64,000 bases of DNA. Source: JBBQCW01 sp038319025. GTDB taxonomy: Bacteria > Actinomycetota > Thermoleophilia > Solirubrobacterales > Solirubrobacteraceae. Positions 42,860-52,831 of this stretch are shown here, piece after piece. How positions within the stretch are numbered: the stretch's first letter is position 1; each line of letters opens with the position of its first letter. The notes beneath the pieces were generated by a model. It was not told the origin of the DNA, searched no databases, and saw only the letters and a program-made list of their open reading frames with translations. The DNA lies in contig JBBQCW010000016.1 of NCBI GenBank assembly GCA_038319025.1, forward strand, positions 7,259 to 71,258, in the 5' to 3' direction. The position numbers and the translations under genes are program-made.

Positions 42860-43740
42860 CTGGCGGCTTCAGCAGCGGGCCGGTCGCGCGCGGTCGCCAG
42901 CCAGGCCCCGGCGAGGATCAGCAGGAGTCCGGCGATAGCGCCCGGGCCTGGACGTTCGCTGAGCACGATCACCCCGAGCGCCACAGCGACGATCGGGTTG
43001 ATGTAGGTGATGACGACCGCGCGCCCGGGGCCGGTCTCGCCGATCAGGAAGGCCATGATGGCGAAAGCCAGCGCGGTGCAGAAGATCCCGAGTACCGCGA
43101 TGGAGATGAGCGCATCGGTCGACGGCGTCGATGAAGGGGGATCAAGCATCGCCGCGGGCGTCAGCAGAACTGAGGCGATCGCCATGGTGGCGCCCATCAG
43201 CGCTCGTGGATCCAGGGCCGTCAGGTGGCGCGAGAGGATTATTGGGCCGACCGCGTAGCCGATCGCCACGCCCATCAGGGCCAGCGCGCCGACGAGCGCG
43301 TCGCCGTGGCCCGCCACGTCGATGCCGACCAGCGCCACCACTCCCGCGAAGCCGATCAGCAGGCCCGCGAGGCGTCGCCCCGTGGGCCGCTGGGAGGGGT
43401 CAAAGCGCGCGGTCAGCACCGCGACGATCAGCGGGAAGGTCGCGATCAGGATCGCGGCGAGCGATGAGGACACGTGTTGCTCGCCGACCGCGAGGAGCGG
43501 GTACGGCACGACGATCTCCACGATGCTGAAGATGATCAGCACGCGCCAGTACGCGCGCACCGGGCCGAGCACCCCGGCTCGCCAGGCGAACAGGAGCAGC
43601 AGCGCGGCTGCCAGCACCACCCGCGCCCAGGCCAGAAAGCCGGGCGATACGCCGCCATCGACGGCGATCTTGATGAAGAGGTAGGGGATGCCCCACAGCG
43701 CGGAGACCGCTGCGAACGCGGCCCAGGCACGCGAGCTCAC
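42856..43740 (-). CDS. EamA/DMT-family transporter
   Basis: The protein has 294 residues and ten hydrophobic segments in two EamA repeats, starting AFAAVSALWGIPYLFIKIAVDGG and ending AGLLLILAGAWLATA. A conserved GxExxxxY-like segment marks the end of the first half. Members export amino acids, sugars or other metabolites. There is no substrate clue in the neighbours. Confidence 0.88.
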   Translation of the reverse strand: MSSRAWAAFAAVSALWGIPYLFIKIAVDGGVSPGFLAWARVVLAAALLLLFAWRAGVLGPVRAYWRVLIIFSIVEIVVPYPLLAVGEQHVSSSLAAILIATFPLIVAVLTARFDPSQRPTGRRLAGLLIGFAGVVALVGIDVAGHGDALVGALALMGVAIGYAVGPIILSRHLTALDPRALMGATMAIASVLLTPAAMLDPPSSTPSTDALISIAVLGIFCTALAFAIMAFLIGETGPGRAVVITYINPIVAVALGVIVLSERPGPGAIAGLLLILAGAWLATARDRPAAEAAS

Positions 43741-43758
43741 CCGCGCATTGGAGCAGGC

Positions 43759-44835
43759 TCACGCGCGACGGGGAATCGTCAGCACCTTGTGGACGGTGGT
43801 CGCCTTGCCCGCCGTATCGGTGAGCGTCAGCGTGAGTCGCGCGCTCCCGCGGGCCGTGCCGGACGGGATGCCGATGTCGATCTTGTGCGTACCGGAGGTC
43901 AGTTTGGCTGCGGCGGCGTGGGCGAGCGTGGTGCCGCCGCGCGTGACACGCGCCGACAGCGCAACCGTCTCCTTCGCCGTCACATTGAGCCGCAGCACGC
44001 GCCGGCCGCCGCTGGTGCGCCGCCAGGTGGCACCGGCCAGCGCGGCGTCGACCTTGTTGGTCCCGGTCGTCGTGGTGCTCGGCAGGCCCGAGACGCCCGC
44101 GACGAACGTGCCGGTGTAGCCGCCGTTGCCGTCCGAGCTGGTGTTGAGGAGCAGCTTGTCGCCGTCGCTGCCGTAGATGTTGTCGTTGGCGTTGGTGGTG
44201 TCCGGCGTGCCGCGTGCGCTGTAGGCGCCGGCCTTCAGCACGGTGGCGGTGACGCTGGGGTCAAAGAAGATCTGGGAGGTGAACTCGTAGGTCTTCGCGC
44301 TGCCGTCGAACAGTCGGATCTTGAAGTGCATGTGGATGGTGCGACCTGAGTACCACCCGGGGTAGACGGTCGTGAACGTGACGTGCCCGTTGTCGTCGGT
44401 GACCTGTGAGCCACGCAGGTACTTCTTGCCGGAGGTGTTGTTGGCCGACTCATCTGAGTACTTGCCGCCGGCGTTGGCGTGCCACAGGTCCACCGTGGCA
44501 CCGGGCACAGGGGCGCATTCGCCGTCGCTGCGCACCACGACCATCGTGAGGACGAGCGGGACACCGGCTTGCATGGTCCCGTCTGTCGGGTCGGTGCGGA
44601 TGTCAGAGCGGTTCAGCTTCTCGTCGACGAAGTACGGCCCCTCGGTCTTGGCCGGTGTGAGCGAGCACGCCGTGGTGGCGGCCTGGGCATCCCCACTCAC
44701 GCCGAACGTCTCCAGCAGCCGACCTGGGCCGCTGACGCGCTCCAGGAGCAGCGCCGCTCCGGTCGCGCCGACGACGCCGACGGCTTGGCGGCGCGTGACG
44801 CCGGGCAGGGTGGACGGGTCGTGTTCGTTGCTCAT
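43759..44835 (-). CDS. Exported intradiol ring-cleavage dioxygenase-like protein
   Basis: ATG 44835 gives 358 residues. The N-terminus has a Tat-like TRRQAVGVVGATGAALLL. The dioxygenase fold has the Fe(III) ligands in WHANAGGKYSD (Tyr), VYPGWYSGR (Tyr) and TIHMHFKI (two His), as in catechol/protocatechuate 1,2- or 3,4-dioxygenases. Residues about 265-358 add a beta-rich C-terminal domain (RRVLRLNVTAKETVALSARV) not found in the cytoplasmic enzymes. Export suggests action on aromatic polymers or phenols outside the cell. Confidence 0.85.
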   Translation of the reverse strand: MSNEHDPSTLPGVTRRQAVGVVGATGAALLLERVSGPGRLLETFGVSGDAQAATTACSLTPAKTEGPYFVDEKLNRSDIRTDPTDGTMQAGVPLVLTMVVVRSDGECAPVPGATVDLWHANAGGKYSDESANNTSGKKYLRGSQVTDDNGHVTFTTVYPGWYSGRTIHMHFKIRLFDGSAKTYEFTSQIFFDPSVTATVLKAGAYSARGTPDTTNANDNIYGSDGDKLLLNTSSDGNGGYTGTFVAGVSGLPSTTTTGTNKVDAALAGATWRRTSGGRRVLRLNVTAKETVALSARVTRGGTTLAHAAAAKLTSGTHKIDIGIPSGTARGSARLTLTLTDTAGKATTVHKVLTIPRRA

Positions 44836-44911
44836 GGCGCCATCCTCGCGGGCGATCCTGGGAGATCCGTGAGGATGTTGCGTGAGGTCGGTGGGATCGG
44901 TGGGTTTGCGG

Positions 44912-45979
44912 TCAGCGAACGGCGTCGGCGAGTGTTGCCGTGGCCCGGTAGTGCAGGCTTCTGGTGCGCCCGAACTGAGCCAGCAGCCCCGCGTCGAGGA
45001 GCCGGCGCAGGTCGGTGCTGGCGGTGGCGGGGGATATGTCTGCCTCGCGCCCATAGGTGGTCCGATCCGTGCGGCCGAAGAGGGCCTGCTCGAGGCCGAT
45101 CGTCATTCGGTCAGGCCAGCCTCGTTCCTCGACGAGTGCTTCGAGGCGAGCCCATCGGCGGCTGGCGTCTTCGATCATTGCCACGCGGCGGCGCGCCTGG
45201 GCGACGTGGGCGGTAAGGCAGAACTGCACCCAGCGTTTGGCGTCACGCCCGGGTTGGTAACTGCGGGCCTGCACCATGCGCAGCGTCGCGTAGTACTCGT
45301 CGGTGTGTTCGCCGAGGTATTGCTCGATGCTCGCCAGCTCAGGAGCCATCACCCCGTCCTGGGCAAGTACCAGCGACTGGATGATGCGGGAAATTCGACC
45401 GTTGCCGTCCTCGAACGGGTGCACCGACACCAAGTGGAGATGCGCCATCGCGGCTCGGACCACTACGTGGACATCAAGGTCGCCGTGACGTAGCCAGTCG
45501 ACGGTTTCGTCCATAAGGCCGGGAACCTCATGCGAGTCGGGTCCGCGGTAGGCGATACCGCCGCCGCCGGTCACATGGACCGGTGTCTGACGCCATCGGC
45601 CGGGATTCTTCTCCCAGTCTGAGAAACAGGCATCGAAGTGCAGATCTTTGATTGCCTGACCGGACCACTGAAAGCCGTGGTCCAGCGCCATCACCGTCAC
45701 ATGGTCCATCGCGCGGGCGTAGCAGGACACCGCCATGCGATCGACGTCGTCCGGGTCCACGGGTTTGTGGCCGTCGACGAGCGTGGCTACGTCCTCCGCC
45801 GAGACGGTGAACCCTTCGATGGCCGTCGAGCTGCCTACATCCGCGGCCCGGAAGCTGCGACGAAGCGGACCGATCCATCGCGACGGCTGCGCCGCCTGAC
45901 GGCCCAGCTGTTCGCGGAGACCATCGAGGGTCGCCAGCGTTCGGATGTCGGCCGTGGACAGTTTTGGCGTCTTGTACAT
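44912..45979 (-). CDS. Fic-domain protein with C-terminal winged helix
   Basis: The protein has 355 residues. The Fic active site is HPFEDGNGRISR. An N-terminal inhibitory motif STAIEGF places it with class II Fic proteins, in which the Glu blocks ATP. The C-terminus has a winged helix (ISPATASTDLRRLLDAGLL). Fic enzymes transfer AMP to Ser/Thr/Tyr of targets. There is no separate antitoxin gene. A palindrome covers the promoter, so the winged helix may repress its own gene. Confidence 0.9.
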   Translation of the reverse strand: MYKTPKLSTADIRTLATLDGLREQLGRQAAQPSRWIGPLRRSFRAADVGSSTAIEGFTVSAEDVATLVDGHKPVDPDDVDRMAVSCYARAMDHVTVMALDHGFQWSGQAIKDLHFDACFSDWEKNPGRWRQTPVHVTGGGGIAYRGPDSHEVPGLMDETVDWLRHGDLDVHVVVRAAMAHLHLVSVHPFEDGNGRISRIIQSLVLAQDGVMAPELASIEQYLGEHTDEYYATLRMVQARSYQPGRDAKRWVQFCLTAHVAQARRRVAMIEDASRRWARLEALVEERGWPDRMTIGLEQALFGRTDRTTYGREADISPATASTDLRRLLDAGLLAQFGRTRSLHYRATATLADAVR

Positions 45980-45982
45980 GGT

Positions 45983-46000
45983 TAGCCGATTTTACGGCTA
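45983..46000. promoter_or_regulatory. Palindromic operator over the fic -10 box
   Basis: TAGCCG-N6-CGGCTA is a perfect inverted repeat starting 4 bases upstream of the Fic start codon. Its centre read on the fic strand is TAAAAT, which fits a -10 hexamer. A TATATA stretch lies just beyond. Confidence 0.7.
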
Positions 46001-46060
46001 GTCGTCTATATATGCAAGTGTTAGAGCGGGCGCCTTCCCACGCCTGCGAGGATGCTCACC

Positions 46061-47095
<1,035 letters not shown>

Positions 47096-47102
47096 GCGCC
47101 GA

Positions 47103-47130
47103 CTGGACCCACCGGTGAGGGTGGATCCAG
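47103..47130. terminator. Hairpin between convergent genes
   Basis: CTGGACCCACC and GGTGGATCCAG pair with one internal mismatch, between the phosphofructokinase and CocE-like genes. Probably a bidirectional terminator. Confidence 0.55.
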
Positions 47131-47146
47131 CGAGCGTCTCGACCGG

Positions 47147-49363
47147 CTACTGCTGGTAGGTGCGGCACGGCTCGCCGCGCAGCCCTGGGCAGGGCGGCAG
47201 GGGCGTGGGTACCGCAACGCCGGGTGTGACGGGCAGCACGACGCGGGACGGCATCTTCTTGGTATGGCCGATCGTCACCGTCGCCGCACCACCCTTTGGT
47301 GCGGCGTCCCCGAACTCCCAGATGGGCTGGTCGCCGCCGGGAGCGCTGACGATGATGCGGATGCGCGAACCCGCGCGGTACACGTGGCCCTCGTAGTACA
47401 GGGGCACGGTGATCGCTGAGAACTTGCCCTTGGGCAGCGGTGAGTCGTCGGCCTTGGTCAACGTCGGCACCGGCTCCAGCAGCGTGCTCTTCTTGGCGTC
47501 GAGCGTACGGCCGCTCGTGCGCAGCCAGCCGCCTTGGACGAACGTCTCCTTGCCGTCGGGGCGCACCTCGGTGACCGTCACCTGAAGGTCGACGCGGGGC
47601 GAGGTGGACTTGATCCACGCCTGAACCGCGCCGGCGCCGATGACGGCGGTGTTGGCCGCCAACGGCCCAGTGATGTATGACGCCGCGGTGCCCGTCGGCG
47701 GCTCCAGCCACTGGTACACAGGCGTCGCAGTCCATAGGCCGCCGGGGCCGCCACCCGTGCCGCCGGTGAAGTCCGTCGCCGGACGTGCGGTCGGCTTCCA
47801 GTTGAACGCGTCCTGGCCGGACTTCGTGGGTGCCTTGTCGGTCAGGGAACCGCCGGCCCCCATGTACCACGAGCGGGCCTTGGTGCCCGGGGGCGGGAAG
47901 CTTGAGAACGACTGCTCAAAGCCGGGGACCGGCGCGCCCGGGGCCGTTCCGCCGGCGCCGTTGTCGAACAGGATCCGAGTGGACGGCAGCTTCTCGAACG
48001 CGGCCAGCGCCGCCTCGTAGGACGGCAGACCCTGGATCGGGTCGGCCGGCAGGTTCACGCCCGGTACGCCCATTACGGCGTTGAAGATCGTCGGGGCCAG
48101 CGCCTTGTCGGCGTCCGTCAGGTTCGGTGCTCGCTTGGCCACGTACAGCTCAAGGAAGTCGTACCAGCGGTTGAACGTCGCCGGGTCCAGGGAGTCGGTG
48201 TGGACGCCGTTGGTGAACGTGAACCACTTGTGCTTGGTGCCGGTGAAGTGCTGCGGCAGGGCGCCGCAATGGCCGCCCGTCTGCTCATCGGTCCACTGGC
48301 ACGCCAGGAACACGGGGGCCTTGATCTTGTTCACGAACGTGATCGGTGCGAGCGGGTCGGCAACCTTGGGAATGTAGAACCGGTTGGCCGCCGTCTTGCC
48401 CAGCAGGTCGACCGCCTCCGGGTGCAGATCCTGGTTGCTCTTGCAGGTCGCGTCACCTTCGTTGATGCGCTTCAGCGCCCACCCCTGGCCGCCGGTCGGG
48501 GAGGCGGGGAGGGAATCGTGGACGCGATCCTTGGCCCACGAGAGCGCGAAGCCGGAGTTGAGCAGGCCGCCCGGGTAAAGGGTGGTCTGCGTGGCGTCGA
48601 TGACCGAGAGCGGCGTGATCGCGGCCAGGCTCGGCGGGGCCGTCTGGCCGGTGAAGAGCTGGCTGATCCCACCGTAGGAGATGCCCATCATTCCGACCTT
48701 GTTGTGGAGCACCCACGACTGCCGGGCGACCGTCTCGATGACGTCGTATCCGTCGAGGCCTTGCAGCGGCTCGAAGTAGTCGAATGCGCCGCCGGAGCAG
48801 CCGGTGCCGCGCATGTTCACGTCGACGACGGCGTAGCCGAGAATCGTGGCGATCTGGGCGATCGAGCTCTCTCCGCCGGCCGGGTCGGCGTAGCCGTAGC
48901 CGGAGTATTCGATCAGCGTCGGGTACGGGCCCGGGCCGGAGGGCAAGTGGACGTCGATGGCCAGTTGCGTTCCGTCACGGGTGGTGAGGTAGCCGTAGCC
49001 GTCGGAAGGGATGGTCTGCCCGTAGAACGCGGTGTTTGGCGGCGCGGACTTCTGAGAGAGCACGGTGAGAGCGCTCGACTTCACGGCACCCTGCACGACG
49101 CGATAGCCCGATCCGGGCTTTACCGAACGGAAGACAGCGCCCCCGAGCGAGCCGGCCGTGGCGCGCTGCACCCGCTTGCCCTTGCGGTTCATCAGGTCCA
49201 CCTGGGAGCCCGCGACGGCGCCGGTGACCTGCACCTGCTCGACGCTGCCACGGGTGACCACGGCGGCGCCGGCCTGCGCGGTTGCGACGGTCAACAGAAG
49301 GGCCGTGGTGAGGGCGGCGGTCAGCAGTGTGGTCGAGCGCGAAAGGGAGGGGGTGCGGGTCAT
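47147..49363 (-). CDS. Secreted CocE/NonD-family hydrolase (X-Pro dipeptidyl-peptidase-like)
   Basis: The protein has 738 residues from ATG 49363 (ATG 49375 is four codons earlier). There is a signal peptide ending QAGA. The alpha/beta-hydrolase core has the nucleophile motif GMMGISYGGISQ and an upstream RGTGCSGGAFDYF. A C-terminal jelly-roll domain is marked by GHVYRAGSRIRIIVS and YEGHV. The S15/CocE family cleaves Xaa-Pro peptides or esters. Several extra Cys suggest disulfides outside the cell. Confidence 0.88.
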   Translation of the reverse strand: MTRTPSLSRSTTLLTAALTTALLLTVATAQAGAAVVTRGSVEQVQVTGAVAGSQVDLMNRKGKRVQRATAGSLGGAVFRSVKPGSGYRVVQGAVKSSALTVLSQKSAPPNTAFYGQTIPSDGYGYLTTRDGTQLAIDVHLPSGPGPYPTLIEYSGYGYADPAGGESSIAQIATILGYAVVDVNMRGTGCSGGAFDYFEPLQGLDGYDVIETVARQSWVLHNKVGMMGISYGGISQLFTGQTAPPSLAAITPLSVIDATQTTLYPGGLLNSGFALSWAKDRVHDSLPASPTGGQGWALKRINEGDATCKSNQDLHPEAVDLLGKTAANRFYIPKVADPLAPITFVNKIKAPVFLACQWTDEQTGGHCGALPQHFTGTKHKWFTFTNGVHTDSLDPATFNRWYDFLELYVAKRAPNLTDADKALAPTIFNAVMGVPGVNLPADPIQGLPSYEAALAAFEKLPSTRILFDNGAGGTAPGAPVPGFEQSFSSFPPPGTKARSWYMGAGGSLTDKAPTKSGQDAFNWKPTARPATDFTGGTGGGPGGLWTATPVYQWLEPPTGTAASYITGPLAANTAVIGAGAVQAWIKSTSPRVDLQVTVTEVRPDGKETFVQGGWLRTSGRTLDAKKSTLLEPVPTLTKADDSPLPKGKFSAITVPLYYEGHVYRAGSRIRIIVSAPGGDQPIWEFGDAAPKGGAATVTIGHTKKMPSRVVLPVTPGVAVPTPLPPCPGLRGEPCRTYQQ

Positions 49364-49407
49364 GCTGCGCAGCATCTCATGAACGCCGGGGTTCAGGGGC
49401 CGGTGTA

Positions 49408-49428
49408 GTTATACTCATGCAGTATGAC
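49408..49428. promoter_or_regulatory. Palindrome over the antitoxin start codon
   Basis: GTTATACT-CATGC-AGTATGAC has one mismatch. It contains the likely -10 hexamer TATACT (49410-49415) in the left arm and the ATG start (49424) in the right arm. It would let the AbrB-type antitoxin block its own transcription. Confidence 0.65.
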
Positions 49429-49639
49429 TAACAGGATCGGAGCAAAAGGGCAGGTCGTGATTCCCAAGCCGCTGCGTGAGAAGGCGGGACTGACTCCTGG
49501 ATCCGAGGTTGATTTTGAGCTGCGTGGCGGGGAGGTGGTGCTCATCGCCAGGCGGACGGGCAGCGGCCTGGGGGGCAGGTTCGCCGGCAGTGGCATGGCG
49601 TCGCGCCTGTTGGATGATCGCGCCGCCGAGCCGCGATGA
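49424..49639 (+). CDS. AbrB/MazE-type antitoxin
   Basis: The protein has 71 residues. The SpoVT-AbrB swapped-hairpin domain is RIGAKGQVVIPKPLREKAGLTPGSEVDFEL. The C-terminal tail (LGGRFAGSGMASRLLDDRAAEPR) should wrap the toxin. It overlaps the PIN-toxin gene by 4 bp (ATGA). Confidence 0.9.
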   Translation: MTNRIGAKGQVVIPKPLREKAGLTPGSEVDFELRGGEVVLIARRTGSGLGGRFAGSGMASRLLDDRAAEPR

Positions 49640-50025
49640 AGGCCTGCCTGGACTCTTGGGCGATTCTGGCGTGGCTCGACGGCGAGCAGCCTGCTTGTGA
49701 CCGTGTCGAGTCATTGGTACACGACAGCCCGGTGGTCAGCTGGATCAACTTGGTCGAGGTGTACTACTGCGTGGAACGAGACCACGGGCGCGAGGTGGCC
49801 GACCAGACCTTGTCGGACCTACGCCGCGTGCTGACGCCCGATCTGCCGGTCACGACCCGAATGGTCGAGGCGGCCCGACTGAAGGCGCGGGCGCCGATCG
49901 CGCTCGGTGATTGCTTCGCCCTCGTCACCGCTGCGCACCACGAAAGCACCTTGCTCACAGGCGACCCAGAAATCCTCGGGCTGACCGACCTACCGTGCGC
50001 CGTGGAGGATCTGCGGCCTGGCTGA
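49636..50025 (+). CDS. vapC: VapC-type PIN-domain ribonuclease toxin
   Basis: The protein has 129 residues. The four acidic metal ligands of PIN nucleases are visible: CLDSWAIL, NLVEVYY, ALGDCFAL and LTGDPE. VapC toxins cleave initiator tRNA, other tRNAs or the 23S sarcin-ricin loop. It forms a toxin-antitoxin pair with the overlapping AbrB gene and is convergent with the ABC transporter operon. Confidence 0.9.
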   Translation: MKACLDSWAILAWLDGEQPACDRVESLVHDSPVVSWINLVEVYYCVERDHGREVADQTLSDLRRVLTPDLPVTTRMVEAARLKARAPIALGDCFALVTAAHHESTLLTGDPEILGLTDLPCAVEDLRPG

Positions 50026-50769
50026 TCAGGGCGCGACGAGCCGGCGCAGGAAGCGCCGGGTCTCGGGCGCGGCGGGCGCGCTGAACACCTGCTCGGGATC
50101 ACCACGTTCCAGGATCGCTCCTTCGTGCAGGAAGCACACCTCGTCGGCGACCTCCCGCGCAAAGGCCATTTCGTGCGTGGCGATCAGCATCGTCATGCCG
50201 TCCTGCTTGAGGTCGCGGATGATCGCGAGCACCTCACCCACGAGTTCCGGATCGAGCGCGCTCGTGACCTCGTCGAGCAGCAGCGCCCGCGGCTTGGTCG
50301 CGATCGCCCGGGCGATGGCGACACGTTGTTGCTGGCCGCCGGAGAGCCGGTCGGGATGGTCGCGCTCGCGGCCCGCTAGCCCGAAGCGGTCGAGCAGCAC
50401 GCGCGCCTCTTCGCGGGCGTCCGCGCGCCGCGTCCCGTGTACGTGGGTCGGGCCGAGGGCGACGTTGTCCAGCACCGAGAGGTTGGGGAACAGGTTGTAC
50501 GCCTGAAAGACCATGGCCAAGCGGCGGCGCACCGCGACCGGCTCAACCGACGGGTCTGTGACTACCTCTCCGTCCAGAAAGATGTCGCCGTCGTCGATCT
50601 CTTCGAGCAGGTCGATGCAGCGCAGCAGCGTGGACTTTCCCGAGCCGCTCGCCCCGATCAGGGCGACGGCCTGATGTTCGAACAGACGCAGGTCGATGCC
50701 TCGCAGCACCTCGTGCTCGCCGTAGGCCTTGGTGACTCCGCGCACCTCGATTACGGGCGTGCCCGTCAC
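50026..50769 (-). CDS. Polar amino-acid ABC transporter, ATP-binding subunit
   Basis: The protein has 247 residues: Walker A GASGSGKST, signature LSGGQQQRV, Walker B ALLLDEVTSALDPELVGEV, H-loop ATHEMAFAREVAD. This is the GlnQ/HisP class. It overlaps the permease gene by 4 bp and completes an operon with the permease and binding protein. Confidence 0.93.
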   Translation of the reverse strand: MTGTPVIEVRGVTKAYGEHEVLRGIDLRLFEHQAVALIGASGSGKSTLLRCIDLLEEIDDGDIFLDGEVVTDPSVEPVAVRRRLAMVFQAYNLFPNLSVLDNVALGPTHVHGTRRADAREEARVLLDRFGLAGRERDHPDRLSGGQQQRVAIARAIATKPRALLLDEVTSALDPELVGEVLAIIRDLKQDGMTMLIATHEMAFAREVADEVCFLHEGAILERGDPEQVFSAPAAPETRRFLRRLVAP

Positions 50770-51611
50770 CGGACGGCCAGCGCCATCTGCGCAGGGTCGC
50801 GACGGTTCATGCGATCGAGGATCCGCGCGAGCGGGAAGGTGACAGCGAAGTACAACAACGCCGCCGCGAGGAGTGGCGTGTAGTTGAAGTCTTCGCCCTG
50901 GATGATCTGGGCGATCCGATAGGCCTCCTGGGGCCCGAGGATGGCCACGAGCGCGACGTCCTTCTGCAGCGAGATGAAGTCGTTGAGCAGCGGCGCGCGG
51001 ACGTTGCGGATCGCCTGGGGGAGCACCACGAACCGCAGTGACTGCAGGTGGGTGAGGCCGACCGACAGCGCGGCCATCCGCTGGCTCGGGTGCACCGTCT
51101 GCAGGCCGGAGCGGTAGACCTCCGACACGTAGGCGCCGTAGGACAGGCCGAGCGCGATGCCGCCGAGCACGAGCGGGTCCGTTGGCACGCCCGCGATCGC
51201 CAAGGCCGGCACGCCGAACCCGATCAGGTACACGACAAGGATCGTCGGGATGCCGCGGAGCAGGTCCACATAGAGCAGTGCGAGCAGGCGCCCCGGAGCC
51301 AGCACGGGGTGCACACTCGTCCGCGTTAGCGCCACGATGAGGCCGAAGGCAAGCACGCAGATCTCCACGATCACGAACAGCTTCATATCGATCACGAACG
51401 CCTTCAACACCTGTGGGAACGCCTTCTTGAACTCGTCCCAGTTGAAGAACAACTGGTGGACGTTGCTCCAGCCGGGGCGGGTGACCATGAAGGCGAGCAG
51501 CCCGCCGATCACCACGATCGTGGAGACCGTGGCGATCGTGGCGCTGCGGCGCGCGCTGCGCCGCTTGGCCTCAGCGCGAACCGCCTTGCGGTCCTCGCCG
51601 GGCGTCACCAT
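50766..51611 (-). CDS. Polar amino-acid ABC transporter, permease
   Basis: The protein has 281 residues with five to six membrane helices. The EAA-type loop that contacts the ATPase reads AALSVGLTHLQSLRFVVLPQAIRNV. The motif YVDLLRGIPTILVVYLIGFG is typical of the HisMQ family. A single permease gene means a homodimer. It is 4 bp after the binding-protein gene. Confidence 0.92.
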   Translation of the reverse strand: MVTPGEDRKAVRAEAKRRSARRSATIATVSTIVVIGGLLAFMVTRPGWSNVHQLFFNWDEFKKAFPQVLKAFVIDMKLFVIVEICVLAFGLIVALTRTSVHPVLAPGRLLALLYVDLLRGIPTILVVYLIGFGVPALAIAGVPTDPLVLGGIALGLSYGAYVSEVYRSGLQTVHPSQRMAALSVGLTHLQSLRFVVLPQAIRNVRAPLLNDFISLQKDVALVAILGPQEAYRIAQIIQGEDFNYTPLLAAALLYFAVTFPLARILDRMNRRDPAQMALAVR

Positions 51612-51615
51612 CGAC

Positions 51616-52485
51616 TCAGCCGAGCTTCGGCGCGCCGGCGGCCGCGCCGAGCCACTGCTGGTTGATCTTGGCCAGCTCGCCCGAGGTCTTCAGTTCCGAG
51701 ACGGCCTTGGAGATGCACGCGGTCAGCGGCGAGCCCTTGGCCAGCAGCGCGCCCCACTTGTCGCCGCCCGGCACCGGGAACTGGCCGACGATCGTGGCCG
51801 TCGGCACTTGTGCGGCGGTCAGGTAGAAGGCGGTCGGCAGGTCCACGACGACCGCGTCCACCTGCTTCTGCTTCAGCGCGGTGACGACGTCGTTGGAGTT
51901 GTCGAACACCTTCGCCTGCTTGGACGGCTTGATGATGTCGTTGACGGCGGTGAGGCTCGTCGTGCCGATCTGGACACCGAGCTGCGTGTTCTGCAGGTCG
52001 GCGAGCGAAGTGGCCTTGGCGGCATCCGAGCTCTTCAGCGCGACGAGCGCCTGGGGCGCCTCGAAGTACGGAGCGGAGAAGTCCACGGCCTTGGCCCGCT
52101 GGGGCGTGATCGAGATCTGGTTCACGTCGAAGTCAAAGTTCTTCGGCCCGGGCGCGTAGGAGGAGTTGAACGGCTCGGTGACCCACTTCACGTCGGCCGG
52201 GGCGTATCCGAGGTTCTTGGCGATGCCGTAGGCGACAGCACTCTCGAATCCCTTGCCGTTGGCCGGCTTCTCGTTCTCGAAATACGGGGGATACGCTGGC
52301 TTGTCCGTCGCGACGGTGAGCGTGCCGGGCGCGTGCGTCTTCAGCGCGGCCTTTGAGCAGGCGGCCGCGGTGGCCGTGGTCGACGCGGTCGTCGAGGTGG
52401 AGCTCGACGAGCTGCGCCCGCAGGCGACTAGCGCCACGGAGGCAACGGTGAGCAGCGCGGCAGAGACGAGACGGGACAGACGCAT
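51616..52485 (-). CDS. Polar amino-acid ABC transporter, substrate-binding lipoprotein
   Basis: The protein has 289 residues with lipobox VALVACGRSSS, then a Ser/Thr linker. The SBP family 3 fold has LTVATDKPAYPPYFEN, FDFDVNQISITPQRAKAVDFSAPYF and LGVQIGTTSLTAV. The Arg that holds the ligand carboxylate is in PQRAK. First gene of the operon; 200 bp without a gene lie upstream. Confidence 0.92.
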   Translation of the reverse strand: MRLSRLVSAALLTVASVALVACGRSSSSSTSTTASTTATAAACSKAALKTHAPGTLTVATDKPAYPPYFENEKPANGKGFESAVAYGIAKNLGYAPADVKWVTEPFNSSYAPGPKNFDFDVNQISITPQRAKAVDFSAPYFEAPQALVALKSSDAAKATSLADLQNTQLGVQIGTTSLTAVNDIIKPSKQAKVFDNSNDVVTALKQKQVDAVVVDLPTAFYLTAAQVPTATIVGQFPVPGGDKWGALLAKGSPLTACISKAVSELKTSGELAKINQQWLGAAAGAPKLG

Positions 52486-52684
52486 GAGGCGAGATCCTTC
52501 TGGATGGCAAGGACGGAACGCGATGAATCTACACCAGGCTTGTGGGCATTGGTCGCCCGCGCGTGAACGGGCGGCCGAGCGGCCACCGGGCCGCGGCTCG
52601 GTGGCAACCTCTATCCTGCCGGAGGTCGTTCAGCCGGACCACGCGGGAGCACCTCGCTCCGAGTTGCGGTCTTGACGAGCCCTC

Positions 52685-52774
52685 GGAGGGGTGCCAGAGC
52701 GGTTGAATGGGGCGGTCTCGAAAACCGTTGTGCGGGTAACCCCTGTACCGAGGGTTCGAATCCCTCCCCCTCCG
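52685..52774 (+). tRNA. tRNA-Ser(CGA), integration site
   Basis: A class II tRNA of 90 bases. The acceptor is GGAGGGG with CCCCTCC. The anticodon loop CTCGAAA on stem CGGT/ACCG gives CGA. There is a long variable arm, T-stem GAGGG/CCCTC with loop TTCGAAT, and discriminator G. CCA is not encoded. The 3' half (from the anticodon loop on) is the left copy of the 57-bp repeat that bounds the element, so the gene stays intact after integration. Confidence 0.95.
52717..52773 (+). repeat. Left attachment repeat (attL, inside tRNA-Ser)
   Basis: 57 bases from the anticodon loop to the end of the acceptor stem, identical to the copy at 63804. Confidence 0.93.
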
Positions 52775-52831
52775 CTCGAATCGCCTTGCTCAAGGGGATC
52801 GTGGGCCCTGAGACGGCCGCGTCAGGCTGCG

